Shown: in pieces, positions 1 to 8,081 of the stretch
Numbering within the stretch: the stretch's first letter is position 1
Layout: every line of letters starts with the position of its first letter
Origin: Isoptericola sediminis
GTDB taxonomy: Bacteria > Actinomycetota > Actinomycetes > Actinomycetales > Cellulomonadaceae
Length of the DNA: 64,000 bases
Assembly (NCBI RefSeq): GCF_013085345.1
Contig: NZ_JABFAJ010000009.1
Coordinates: 1 to 64,000 of the forward strand
Direction of reading: 5' to 3'
Position numbers and translations under genes: made by a program
The notes under the pieces: model-generated
What the model saw: the letters and a program-made list of their open reading frames with translations, nothing else
Database searches by the model: none
What the model was told of the DNA's origin: nothing

Positions 1-38
1 ACGCCGGGTGGTGGTCCCGCGGGACCACCACCCGGCGT
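1..38. terminator. perfect 38-base palindrome, probable bidirectional terminator
   Basis: The first 38 bases form a perfect inverted repeat with two 19-base arms and no spacer, centred at 19/20. It lies just downstream of the minus-strand stop codon at 56-58, so it fits a terminator for that gene and perhaps for a convergent gene outside the window. It has no T tract, which is usual for terminators in G+C-rich actinobacteria. Confidence 0.6.
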
Positions 39-55
39 TCGTCGTGCCGGGGGTG

Positions 56-385
56 CTAGACGCCCGGCGCGGTGAGGGCCAGCACGGCGACGACGGTCGC
101 GGCGGACCAGCACAGGAAGACGTCGAAGCCGCGGCTGCGGATCGCCAGCCCCGCGGGCCCGCCCGGCGCGACGGCCCGCCAGGTGCCGGCCACCGCCAGG
201 GTGCCGGCGATCGTCAGGGAGCCCACGCGGGCACCGACGAGCAGCCCGAGCAGGACGGCCAGCAGGATCCCGGCGAGCACCACCAGGATCGCCGGCACCG
301 GGCTGCGCGCGTCACGATGCTGCCGAGGACCGGCGTCGAGGGCGTGCCAGGGCGGCCGCGCGGGGTGCGGGGTGTCGGGAACCAC
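56..385 (-). CDS. DUF3017 domain small membrane protein
   Basis: The protein has 109 residues. Its N-terminal ~30 residues are rich in Pro, His and Arg, followed by three hydrophobic segments (about residues 31-50, 55-72 and 88-106). Composition and layout match DUF3017 membrane proteins of actinobacteria, whose function is unknown. In relatives this family lies near folD and purH, and purH is 1.5 kb away here. I chose the GTG at 385 because TAGTCT (393-398, minus strand) sits seven bases before it, which suggests a leaderless transcript; no Shine-Dalgarno sequence is visible. The family assignment is from memory of its features. Confidence 0.6.
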   Translation of the reverse strand: MVPDTPHPARPPWHALDAGPRQHRDARSPVPAILVVLAGILLAVLLGLLVGARVGSLTIAGTLAVAGTWRAVAPGGPAGLAIRSRGFDVFLCWSAATVVAVLALTAPGV

Positions 386-467
386 GGCCTCGAGACTACC
401 TGGCCGACCAGGCACAAGCGTCGCCCTCGACGCGAGGACGCCGTCGCAGCCCGGATAGGTTGGTCGG

Positions 468-1739
468 GTGCCATCCACCCACGACTCCCCCGCCGCGGCC
501 TCCCGGCCACCGCGCTCCGTCGTCGTCGTCGGAGCCGGTCTGGCCGGCGCCCAGACGGCCACGGCCCTGCGCACCCACGGCTTCGACGGGCGCCTGACCG
601 TTCTCGGGGAGGAGGGGCTGCCGCCGTACGACCGGCCGCCGCTGTCGAAGGAGCTGCTGTCCCGCACCGACCCGCTGTGGCTGCGCGACGACCTCGGGGT
701 CGACCTCGACGAGCTCACCGACGAGGTGCGGCTCGCCGACCCGGCCACCGCCGTCGGGCCGGGCCCGACGGTCACCACGCGGTCGGGCGAGACCCTCGCC
801 CCCGACGCCGTCGTGCTGGCCTGCGGGTCCCGGCCCGTGCTGCCGCCCGGTTGGGAGGCCGACGTGCTGCACACCGCCGCCGACGCCGACCGGCTCCGCC
901 GCGACCTGCGCCCCGGCTGCCGGCTGGTGATCGTCGGCGCGGGCTGGATCGGCGCGGAGATCGCCGGGGTGGCCGCCGGCGCCGGCGTGGACGTCACGGT
1001 CGTCGAGGCGGACGAGGCGCCGCTGGCGCGCCAGCTCGGCAGGGAGGTCGGCGACCACCTGGCGCCGTGGTACGCCGCGGCGGGCGTCCGCCTGCGCGTC
1101 GGGTCGCGGGCCGCCGCCGTCCGCCGTGACGGCGTCACCCTCGCCTCCGGCGAGGAGGTCCCCGCCGACGTCGTGCTCGTCGCGGTCGGCGCGCGCCCCG
1201 CGACGGTCTGGCTGCGCGAGACCTTCCCCGAGACGGTCTTCGACCCGACCGGCGGGCTGCTCGTCGACGCCGGGGGTGCGGTGCCGGGCGTCGACGGCGT
1301 GTGGGCCGTGGGCGACGTGGCCTCGCGCCCGCACCCGGAGCTGGGTGTGGTCCCCGGCGGTCACTGGTCGGCCGCGTTGCACGACCCGGACGCCACGGCC
1401 CGGGCGATGCTGGGGCTGCCCGTCGAGCCGCCGCACGCGCCCTACGTGTTCTCCCGCCAGCTCGGGCACGACCTGGCGCTGTTCGGCCTGCCCGAGGGCG
1501 CGCCGGCGGCGTGGCGCGGCACCCCGGGCGACGGCCCCTGGGCGGCGTTCTGGACGGACCCGCACCCGGAGGCCGGTGCGTCGACGCACGACGCCGCCGT
1601 CCGGGCGGTGCTGCTGGTCGACTCCCCGAAGGAGGTCGGTGCGGTCCGCCGGGCGATGAACCGCCCCGGACCCCTGCGCCTCGACCTGGAGCGGGCCGCC
1701 GACCCGGCCGTCAAGCTGCGCACCGCCGTCGTGACCTGA
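468..1739 (+). CDS. FAD-dependent oxidoreductase, ferredoxin/rubredoxin reductase type
   Basis: The 423-residue protein is a two-dinucleotide-binding flavoprotein that moves electrons from NAD(P)H to a ferredoxin or rubredoxin. The FAD-binding motif VVVVGAGLAG lies at residues 18-27, and a second Rossmann motif, VIVGAGWIGAE, at about 148-158 binds the nicotinamide cofactor. A WAVGDVA motif near residue 280 is the usual second FAD contact. The last ~90 residues resemble the reductase C-terminal domain of rhodocoxin and putidaredoxin reductases. No ferredoxin or P450 gene is next to it, so its partner is unknown. The GTG start follows TAGGTT (456-461) by six bases, which suggests a leaderless transcript. 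It converges on purH across a strong hairpin. Confidence 0.88.
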   Translation: MPSTHDSPAAASRPPRSVVVVGAGLAGAQTATALRTHGFDGRLTVLGEEGLPPYDRPPLSKELLSRTDPLWLRDDLGVDLDELTDEVRLADPATAVGPGPTVTTRSGETLAPDAVVLACGSRPVLPPGWEADVLHTAADADRLRRDLRPGCRLVIVGAGWIGAEIAGVAAGAGVDVTVVEADEAPLARQLGREVGDHLAPWYAAAGVRLRVGSRAAAVRRDGVTLASGEEVPADVVLVAVGARPATVWLRETFPETVFDPTGGLLVDAGGAVPGVDGVWAVGDVASRPHPELGVVPGGHWSAALHDPDATARAMLGLPVEPPHAPYVFSRQLGHDLALFGLPEGAPAAWRGTPGDGPWAAFWTDPHPEAGASTHDAAVRAVLLVDSPKEVGAVRRAMNRPGPLRLDLERAADPAVKLRTAVVT

Positions 1740-1778
1740 CCCCCGAGGCCCCCCTCACGACCCCCTGCGGCCGTCGTG

Positions 1779-1828
1779 CGTGCCGGAACGGTCCCTCATC
1801 AGCGGTGATGAGGGACCGTTCCAGCACG
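1779..1828. terminator. bidirectional terminator between the oxidoreductase gene and purH
   Basis: Seventeen perfect base pairs (1785-1801 with 1806-1822) close a four-base loop. After one mismatch the stem continues for five more pairs (1779-1783 with 1824-1828). It lies between two convergent stop codons, so it can serve both strands. Confidence 0.8.
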
Positions 1829-1845
1829 CTCGATGCGGCGAGGGG

Positions 1846-3477
1846 TCAGTGGGCGAAGTGCCGCGTCCCCGTCAGGTACATCGTGACGCCCGCGGCCTTC
1901 GCCGCCTCGACGACCTCCTCGTCCCGGATCGACCCACCGGGCTGGACGACGGCGCGCACGCCGGCGTCGAGCAGCACCTGCAGCCCGTCGGCGAACGGGA
2001 AGAAGGCGTCGCTCGCCGCGACGGCGCCGCGGGCGCGCTCGGCACCCTCGGCGAGGGAGTTGGCCCGCTCCACCGACAGCCGGCAGGAGTCCACCCGGTT
2101 GACCTGCCCCATGCCGATCCCGACGGCGGCACCGTCGGCGGCGAGCAGGATCGCGTTGGACTTCGCGGCACGCACGGCACGCCACGCGAAGGCGAGGTCG
2201 GCCAGCGTCGCCTCGTCGGCGGGCTCTCCGGCGGCCAGCGTCCAGGACGCCGGGTCGTCGCCGGCGGCCTGGAACCGGTCGACCGCCTGGACGAGCAGGC
2301 CGCCGGAGATCGGCCGCGTCTCGGCAGGTGCCTCCGGGGCGCCCTCGACCACGAGCAGGCGGATGTTCTTCTTGGCCTGCAGCACCTCGAGCGCCTCGGG
2401 CTCGAAGCCCGGCGCCACGACGACCTCGGTGAAGACCGGGGCGATCTGCTCGGCGGCGGCCTTCGTGACCGTCCGGTTGGCCGCGATGACGCCGCCGAAC
2501 GCGGACACCGGGTCGGTGGCGTGGGCGCGGGCGTGCGCCTGGGCGATGTCGGCCCCGACGGCGATGCCGCAGGGGTTGGCGTGCTTGATGATCGCCACGG
2601 CCGGGTCGGCGTGGTCGTGGGCGGCCCGCCACGCGGCGTCGGCGTCGACGTAGTTGTTGTAGCTCATCGCCTTGCCGTGCAGCTGGGTGGCCTGGGCCAG
2701 ACCCGTCGCACCGTCGGTGCGGGTGTACAGCGCGGCACCCTGGTGCGGGTTCTCGCCGTAGCGCAGCACGTCGGAGCGCTCGTAGGTCGCACCGACGACG
2801 TCGGGCATGCCGGACGTGGTCGCGGCCTCGTCGGGGGCGTAGGCGCTGGCGAACCAGGCCGAGACGGCGACGTCGTAGGTCGCGGTGTGCGCGAAGGCCG
2901 CGGCGGCGAGGCGCTTGCGCTCGGCGAACGTGAACCCGCCCGCCTGCGCGGCGGCGGTGACGTCGTCGTACCGGGCCGGGTCGACGACGACCGCGACGCT
3001 CGGGTGGTTCTTCGCGGCGGCGCGGACCATCGAGGGGCCGCCGATGTCGATCTGCTCGACGACGGCGTCGGGAGCGGCCCCCGACGCGACGGTCTCGGCG
3101 AACGGGTAGAGGTTCACCACGACGAGGTCGAAGGGCTCGATCTCGAGGTCGCGGAGCTGGTCCATGTGGTCCTGCTTGCGGGTGTCGGCGAGGATGCCGG
3201 CGTGCACCCGCGGGTGCAGGGTCTTGACGCGACCCTCGAGGCACTCGGGGAACCCGGTGAGCTCCTCGACGCGGGTGACGGGCACTCCCGCGTCGGCGAT
3301 CCGCGCCGCGGTCGAGCCGGTGGACACCAGCTCGACGCCGGCGCCGTGCAGAGCGGTGGCGAGCTCGGCGAGGCCGGTCTTGTCGTAGACGCTCAGCAGC
3401 GCCCGACGGATCGGGCGGCGGGCGTCGTCGGCGAGCTGGACGTCGGGGGTCGAGGGTGCGGGGTGGGCACCGGACAT
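1846..3477 (-). CDS. purH: bifunctional AICAR formyltransferase / IMP cyclohydrolase
   Basis: PurH does the last two steps of de novo IMP synthesis: it formylates AICAR with 10-formyl-THF and then closes the ring. The 543-residue product has the expected two-domain layout. The N-terminal MGS-like IMP cyclohydrolase domain begins [13 protein letters not shown] and includes STGSTA and VVVNLYPF. The AICARFT domain includes the [12 protein letters not shown] motif (about residues 246-257) and KHANPCG (about 323-329). Two in-frame ATGs are adjacent (3480 and 3477); I chose 3477 because GGAG then lies six bases upstream. purH usually follows purN directly. Here a four-gene cassette separates them and purH has its own ZTP riboswitch and promoter. 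Confidence 0.97.
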   Translation of the reverse strand: MSGAHPAPSTPDVQLADDARRPIRRALLSVYDKTGLAELATALHGAGVELVSTGSTAARIADAGVPVTRVEELTGFPECLEGRVKTLHPRVHAGILADTRKQDHMDQLRDLEIEPFDLVVVNLYPFAETVASGAAPDAVVEQIDIGGPSMVRAAAKNHPSVAVVVDPARYDDVTAAAQAGGFTFAERKRLAAAAFAHTATYDVAVSAWFASAYAPDEAATTSGMPDVVGATYERSDVLRYGENPHQGAALYTRTDGATGLAQATQLHGKAMSYNNYVDADAAWRAAHDHADPAVAIIKHANPCGIAVGADIAQAHARAHATDPVSAFGGVIAANRTVTKAAAEQIAPVFTEVVVAPGFEPEALEVLQAKKNIRLLVVEGAPEAPAETRPISGGLLVQAVDRFQAAGDDPASWTLAAGEPADEATLADLAFAWRAVRAAKSNAILLAADGAAVGIGMGQVNRVDSCRLSVERANSLAEGAERARGAVAASDAFFPFADGLQVLLDAGVRAVVQPGGSIRDEEVVEAAKAAGVTMYLTGTRHFAH

Positions 3478-3509
3478 CATGGTCTCCTCGGGGTCGGACC
3501 TTCGCGGAA

Positions 3510-3622
3510 ACCCTGGCACCCAGGCGGGCGGCGCGCACGGCGTGGTTCGCACCCGCACGGCGGACGGGCGGGCCGAGTCGGCCGCTCCCCGGTGGTGGCT
3601 CCACCCTCGCCAGTCACGACCG
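3510..3622 (-). ncRNA. ZTP (pfl) riboswitch upstream of purH
   Basis: The minus-strand leader of purH carries the conserved blocks of the pfl/ZTP riboswitch: GTGACTGGCG (3608-3617), a GGTGG...CCACC hairpin, CCGGGGAGCG, and the 3' pseudoknot block CCGCCTGGG (3519-3527). This RNA class senses ZTP/ZMP, the purH substrate AICAR and its triphosphate, and commonly precedes purH. The last block reads CTGGGTGCC instead of the usual CTGGGCA, a small departure. Downstream, GGTC and GACC can pair around the AGGAG ribosome site, a possible translational switch. The RNA match is read by eye; the expression platform is inferred. Confidence 0.85.
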
Positions 3623-3628
3623 GGGCCG

Positions 3629-3634
3629 ATCCTA
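3629..3634 (-). promoter_or_regulatory. -10 box of the purH riboswitch transcript
   Basis: TAGGAT on the minus strand lies seven bases before the point where the riboswitch begins (about 3622). A transcript from here would therefore start right at the aptamer. No clear -35 box is visible. Confidence 0.5.
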
Positions 3635-3681
3635 CCGGCGGGTCCTCGCCCGCGGCCACCAGCCCGGTGCGGGACCGGGAC

Positions 3682-4269
3682 TCAGCGCGGCGCGGGGACG
3701 ACGTCGACGCCCAGCAGCCGCCAGGCGCGCACGGCGTAGGCGTCGCGTTCGCGGGCGGGCCGCCGGGTCAGCGCCGAGGCGACCATCTCGATGCCCAGCA
3801 GCACGTCCTCCACGGTCGTGCCGGCCCGGAGCTGGCCGCGGGCCACCGCGTCGTCCAGACGCCCCCGGACCACCTCCCCGATCCGGGCGGTCAGGTCCAG
3901 GAGCCGGGGGTCGGGCCGAGCCTCGGGGTCGGCGGCCGCCAGGTCGATGCTGACCACCGAGTCGATCGCGTGCCGCGTGATCACCCCCAGCAGGTCCAGC
4001 AGCGAGACGTCCGGGTCCTGGGCCAGCTCCTCGACGGTCGTCACCTGCTCCTCGAACAGGGCCAGCACCAGGGCGAGCCTGTCCGGGAAGTGGCGGTACA
4101 GGCTGCCCTGCCCGACACCGGCGCGGCGCGCCACCGAGTTCAGCGGTGCGTCGGCACCGTGCTCGGCGAAGATCTCGCGGGCCGCGGCCAGCAGCGCCGC
4201 CCGGTTGCGTGCCGCGGCCCGAGGCCCGGGGTTGGACCGCCGACCGTTGCTGCTCACCGACGTGCTCAC
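3682..4269 (-). CDS. TetR/AcrR family transcriptional regulator
   Basis: The 195-residue protein has a typical TetR N-terminal helix-turn-helix: RAALLAAAREIFAEHG, then VARRAGVGQGSLYRHFPDR, at about residues 19-60. A variable helical ligand-binding domain follows. It is divergent from the SDR oxidoreductase gene and an 18-base palindrome lies between them, so it probably represses that gene and itself. I chose the GTG at 4269 because TAAAGT lies seven bases upstream and suggests a leaderless start; a GTG at 4287 is also in frame. The inducing ligand cannot be told from sequence. The gene is part of a cassette between purN and purH. Confidence 0.85.
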   Translation of the reverse strand: MSTSVSSNGRRSNPGPRAAARNRAALLAAAREIFAEHGADAPLNSVARRAGVGQGSLYRHFPDRLALVLALFEEQVTTVEELAQDPDVSLLDLLGVITRHAIDSVVSIDLAAADPEARPDPRLLDLTARIGEVVRGRLDDAVARGQLRAGTTVEDVLLGIEMVASALTRRPARERDAYAVRAWRLLGVDVVPAPR

Positions 4270-4293
4270 GGGTGCTACTTTAGACACAGCGAA

Positions 4294-4311
4294 CCGGACA
4301 CGATTGTCCGG
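4294..4311. promoter_or_regulatory. probable TetR operator palindrome
   Basis: Seven-base arms CCGGACA and TGTCCGG flank a four-base centre. The site lies between the divergent tetR and SDR genes, just upstream of the tetR -10 box, where a TetR dimer would block both genes. Confidence 0.65.
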
Positions 4312-4332
4312 TCAGGACCGGGAGTGATCACC

Positions 4333-5418
4333 ATGGCCGACCTCACGCTCCAGCACACCGTGCGCGAGTGGCTCGCCGACCCCGAGGGCAACGCCGCCCT
4401 CACCGAGATGCTGGCCGCCCAGGGACAGACCACCAAGGCCCTGGCCCCCGTGAAGCGCATGAGCTTCGAGAAGCTCATCAAGGTCTCCCGCGGCAAGTTC
4501 TCCCGCGAGGCCGCCGATCAGCTCGTCGAGCAGGTCCGCGCCGCCAAGGCGGCCGGCGGCACGACCGCACCGGCGACCTCCCCCGGATCCGGCGCCGCGA
4601 CCGGGGACACCCGTGCCGAGACCCCGGAGCCCGCGGAGTTCGTCGAGGAGATCACCCCCGGACGCTTCACCGGTCAGACGGTCGTCGTCACCGGCGCGGC
4701 GTCCGGCATCGGCCGGGCCACCGCCTCCCGCGTCGCCCGCGAGGGAGGCCGCGTGGTCGCGGTCGACATGACGGCCGCGGGTCTGGAGGAGCTGCGGGCG
4801 GAGCTCGGAGGCTCCGGCCGGCTTCCGGACGGTGCCGAGATCGTCCCCGTGACCGCCGACATCACCGACGACGCCGGGGTCGCCCGGATCCTGGAGGCCG
4901 CCGGGGGAAGCGTCCACGGCCTGGCGAACGTCGCCGGCATCATGGACCGGTTCGCCGCCGTGCACACCGTGGACGACGCCACCTGGGACCGGGTCTTCGC
5001 CGTCAACGTCACGGGCACGATGAAGCTGATGCGCGCCGTCGTCCCGGGGATGCTCGCCGCCGCCGAGGGGCGGATCGTCAACGTCTCCTCCGAGGCCGGC
5101 CTGCGCGGGTCGGCGTCCGGGGCCGCGTACACGGCCTCCAAGCACGCGGTCGTCGGCCTGACCAAGAACGCCGCCTTCATGTACACCGGCACGGGCGTGC
5201 GGGTGAACGCGGTGGCGCCCGGCGGGGTCGCCACCGGCATGAGCCCGCAGGACGTGGACGAGTTCGGCATGGGGCGGGTCCAGTCCGCGATGGGGCTCAT
5301 GGCCGACATCGCGGTGCCGGAACAGCTCGCGGCCTCGATCTCGTTCCTGCTCTCCGCCGACTCGACCAACATCAACGGCCAGGTCCTGGCCTCGGACGGC
5401 GGCTGGTCCGCCGCCTGA
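4333..5418 (+). CDS. SDR family oxidoreductase with an N-terminal helical extension
   Basis: The C-terminal two thirds (about residues 112-361) form a classical short-chain dehydrogenase/reductase. It has the cofactor motif TGAASGIG (120-127), NVAG (199-202), the catalytic Ser region VSSEAG (about 251-256) and the YTASK dyad (266-270). It should oxidise or reduce an alcohol/ketone with NAD(P)(H); the substrate is unknown. The first ~75 residues form a predicted helical segment, followed by a Pro/Thr/Ala-rich linker. Typical SDRs of ~250 residues lack both. The ATG is preceded by GGGAG at eight bases. A TetR operator lies just upstream. The gene ends at a long hairpin shared with the convergent MFS gene. 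Confidence 0.85.
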   Translation: MADLTLQHTVREWLADPEGNAALTEMLAAQGQTTKALAPVKRMSFEKLIKVSRGKFSREAADQLVEQVRAAKAAGGTTAPATSPGSGAATGDTRAETPEPAEFVEEITPGRFTGQTVVVTGAASGIGRATASRVAREGGRVVAVDMTAAGLEELRAELGGSGRLPDGAEIVPVTADITDDAGVARILEAAGGSVHGLANVAGIMDRFAAVHTVDDATWDRVFAVNVTGTMKLMRAVVPGMLAAAEGRIVNVSSEAGLRGSASGAAYTASKHAVVGLTKNAAFMYTGTGVRVNAVAPGGVATGMSPQDVDEFGMGRVQSAMGLMADIAVPEQLAASISFLLSADSTNINGQVLASDGGWSAA

Positions 5419-5435
5419 CCGCCTCCCCGCCCCGT

Positions 5436-5493
5436 TGTGGGCATGAGATCTGCAGCTCCCCGAGGTCGCAGAGCTGCAGATCTCATGCCCACA
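5436..5493. terminator. bidirectional terminator between the SDR and MFS genes
   Basis: A 23-base-pair perfect stem (5436-5458 with 5471-5493) closes a 12-base loop between two convergent genes. The stem is less G+C-rich than its surroundings, with PstI- and BglII-like tracts in both arms. Confidence 0.75.
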
Positions 5494-5530
5494 GCGAAGA
5501 GCGGGCGCGGGATGCGTTGCGGGGAGTGGA

Positions 5531-6799
5531 TCAGGGCTCGATCGCGTCGTCGGCCCAGCTCGCGGGCAGCCCGATCCGACGCACGGGCCGGGCGCACCAC
5601 ACGCCCACCACCGCGACGCCGAGCACCCCGGCGAGGACGACGAGCGTCGCCGGCAACCCGGCCGAGGCCAGCAGCCCCGCACCGACCAGGGGCGCCGACG
5701 GCAGCGCGACGACCCCGGACAGCTCCAGGACCGAGGAGAGCCGGCCCTGCATCTGCGGCGGGGTGATCGCGGCGACGTACCCGGCCAGGCCGGCGTTCGC
5801 CGCCGGCACCCCGAGCACGCCGAGGCCGAGCGCCACGACGAGGACCACGAAGTCCTGGGTCGCGGCCATGACGACGGCGGACACGGCCACCATCGCCAGC
5901 GCGAGCGGCGTGACCACGCCCACACGCACCCTCGCGACCACGGCCGGCGCGAGGAGCGCACCGACCAGCATCGACGCCCCGGCGGTGCCGGACAGCAGGC
6001 CGATCTGCGCGGCCGGCGTGCCGGCGGCGGTCAGGTCGAGCGTGATCGCCACCAGCAGCGCGTTGATGGCCACGTTGATGACGGCGAACAGCCCCAGGCA
6101 GATCCGGAACAGCGGGACCGACCACACGTACCGCAGCCCCTCGCGCAACGCGGCGAGGGGTCGGGTGCCTCGCGCCTCGGCGAGGTCGGCGTGCAGCGGC
6201 TCCCGCACCAGCCAGGTGCAGATCGCCGTCATCAGGTGCCCGAGGGCCCCGGCGACCAGGGGCACGGCGTGCGCGATGCCGTAGAGCAGCCCGCCGATCG
6301 GGCCGGCGGCGAGGCCGGCCGCCGCGTCCCTGCCCTGGGCCGCGGCATAGGCGGTCGCGAGCTGGTCCTGCGGCACGACGGAGCGGAAGGCACCGGCCAC
6401 CGCCGGGTCGACGAAGGACCCGGCGACGGAGGAGACGAGCAGCAGCGCCATCAGGTGCCACGCCCCGAGCGCCCCGGCCAGCACCGCGACGGCGCCGCTC
6501 GCCCACGCCAGGGCCGCCACCATCGCCGCCACGACGACGAGGCGACGGCGGTCCACCCGGTCCGCGACGACGCCCGCGGGCAGGGTGGCCAGCAGGGCTC
6601 CGGCGTGCCCGACGGCGGAGATCACCCCTGCCTGCCAGACGGAGCCGGTCACGGCGTAGGCCAGCAGCGGCACGGCGAACGCCGCCATGCCCGCCCCGAA
6701 GGCCTGGGCCGTGAGGCCGGACATCACGAGCAGGTAGGAGCGGTTGCGCAGCAGGCTGCGCGGCGGGTGTCCCGAGGTCGGGTCGGCGAGGACGGTCAC
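5531..6799 (-). CDS. MFS transporter, probable drug exporter
   Basis: The 422-residue protein has about twelve hydrophobic segments and the MFS loop 2-3 signature: LPAGVVADRVDRRRLV, at about residue 69. It most resembles the MFS_3/enterobactin-exporter type that pumps small molecules out with protons. I chose the GTG at 6799 because TTGCGC, a 17-base spacer and TACTGT (minus strand) place transcription start at or next to that codon. It is divergent from an ArsR gene, and four TGCGCA sites overlap its promoter, so that regulator probably represses it. The exported substrate is unknown. Confidence 0.85.
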   Translation of the reverse strand: MTVLADPTSGHPPRSLLRNRSYLLVMSGLTAQAFGAGMAAFAVPLLAYAVTGSVWQAGVISAVGHAGALLATLPAGVVADRVDRRRLVVVAAMVAALAWASGAVAVLAGALGAWHLMALLLVSSVAGSFVDPAVAGAFRSVVPQDQLATAYAAAQGRDAAAGLAAGPIGGLLYGIAHAVPLVAGALGHLMTAICTWLVREPLHADLAEARGTRPLAALREGLRYVWSVPLFRICLGLFAVINVAINALLVAITLDLTAAGTPAAQIGLLSGTAGASMLVGALLAPAVVARVRVGVVTPLALAMVAVSAVVMAATQDFVVLVVALGLGVLGVPAANAGLAGYVAAITPPQMQGRLSSVLELSGVVALPSAPLVGAGLLASAGLPATLVVLAGVLGVAVVGVWCARPVRRIGLPASWADDAIEP

Positions 6800-6800
6800 C

Positions 6801-6848
6801 TGCGCAACAGTACGTGCGCACCCTTTGTTGCGCAATAGGCCTTGCGCA
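6801..6848. promoter_or_regulatory. four-copy TGCGCA operator array between the MFS and arsR genes
   Basis: TGCGCA occurs at 6801, 6815, 6829 and 6843, exactly 14 bases apart each time. The third and fourth copies are extended to TTGCGCAATAG. The MFS -35 box (TTGCGC) is part of copy 3 and its -10 box (TACTGT) lies between copies 1 and 2. The arsR -10 box (TAAACT, 6860-6865) follows copy 4. This is the likely binding site of the adjacent ArsR-family protein on both promoters. Confidence 0.75.
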
Positions 6849-6872
6849 ATAGTCGTTGATAAACTCCGTGGC

Positions 6873-7430
6873 ATGGAGGACACGTTCCTGGTGCAGACCC
6901 CGGAGGCGCTGAAGGCGATCGCCCACCCGCTGCGTCAGCGCATCCTCATGGACCTCGTCGTGGCGGGGCACGCCCGGGCGGCCGACCTCGCGCGGTCCGT
7001 CGACGCCCCGGCCAACTCGGTCAGCTTCCACCTGCGCACGCTCGCGAAGGCCGGGATGGTCGTGGAGGCGCCGGAACTGGCGCGCGACGGGCGCGACCGC
7101 GTCTGGCGGCCCGTCGCCGAGAACTTCCGGGTCGAGCCGGGGACCGCCGGCACCGCCACGGAGATCCTGCGACCCGCGCTGGCCTGGGTCGAGCGGCTCT
7201 TCACGACGGCGAACGACGGCGGGCCTGCCGACGAGGGCACCAAGCGCCGTGCGCTCGTGATCAACAACGTGTCGCTGACCCCTGACGAGGCCCGTGCGTT
7301 CCGGGACGAGCTCGTCGCGTTCCACGAGAAGTGGGCCGACCGCGCGTTCTCCCGAGCACGGCAGGACCCGGACGCCCCCCGCGACGCCTACCAGGTCCTC
7401 CTGGCGCTTGGTCCTCGCGACGAGGGCTGA
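6873..7430 (+). CDS. ArsR/winged-helix family transcriptional regulator
   Basis: The 185-residue protein starts with a winged-helix domain. It has EALKAIAHPLRQRILMDLV and then VDAPANSVSFHLRTLAKAGMV, the recognition helix region, at about residues 10-65. The rest is helical and lacks the CxC metal site of ArsR/SmtB sensors, so it probably senses something other than a metal. It is divergent from an MFS exporter across four TGCGCA sites and probably represses both genes. TAAACT lies seven bases before the ATG, so the mRNA is probably leaderless. Its stop codon is immediately next to the stop codon of purN on the other strand. Confidence 0.85.
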   Translation: MEDTFLVQTPEALKAIAHPLRQRILMDLVVAGHARAADLARSVDAPANSVSFHLRTLAKAGMVVEAPELARDGRDRVWRPVAENFRVEPGTAGTATEILRPALAWVERLFTTANDGGPADEGTKRRALVINNVSLTPDEARAFRDELVAFHEKWADRAFSRARQDPDAPRDAYQVLLALGPRDEG

Positions 7431-8072
<642 letters not shown>

Positions 8073-8081
8073 GCGCCCACC

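Noticed and set aside
1780-4330. Very long open frames on the plus strand opposite purH and tetR
   Set aside because: They are antisense to genes with strong family motifs. In 74% G+C DNA stop codons are rare in all frames, and the translations are low-complexity Gly/Arg/Val runs without known motifs.
5436-5493. The 23-base-pair hairpin as a mobile REP-like repeat
   Set aside because: I saw no second copy in the window, and its place between convergent genes is explained by termination. A genome-wide search could reopen this.
3682-7430. A transposon or integrative element between purN and purH
   Set aside because: I found no transposase, integrase, tRNA end or flanking direct repeats; only the gene order suggests insertion.
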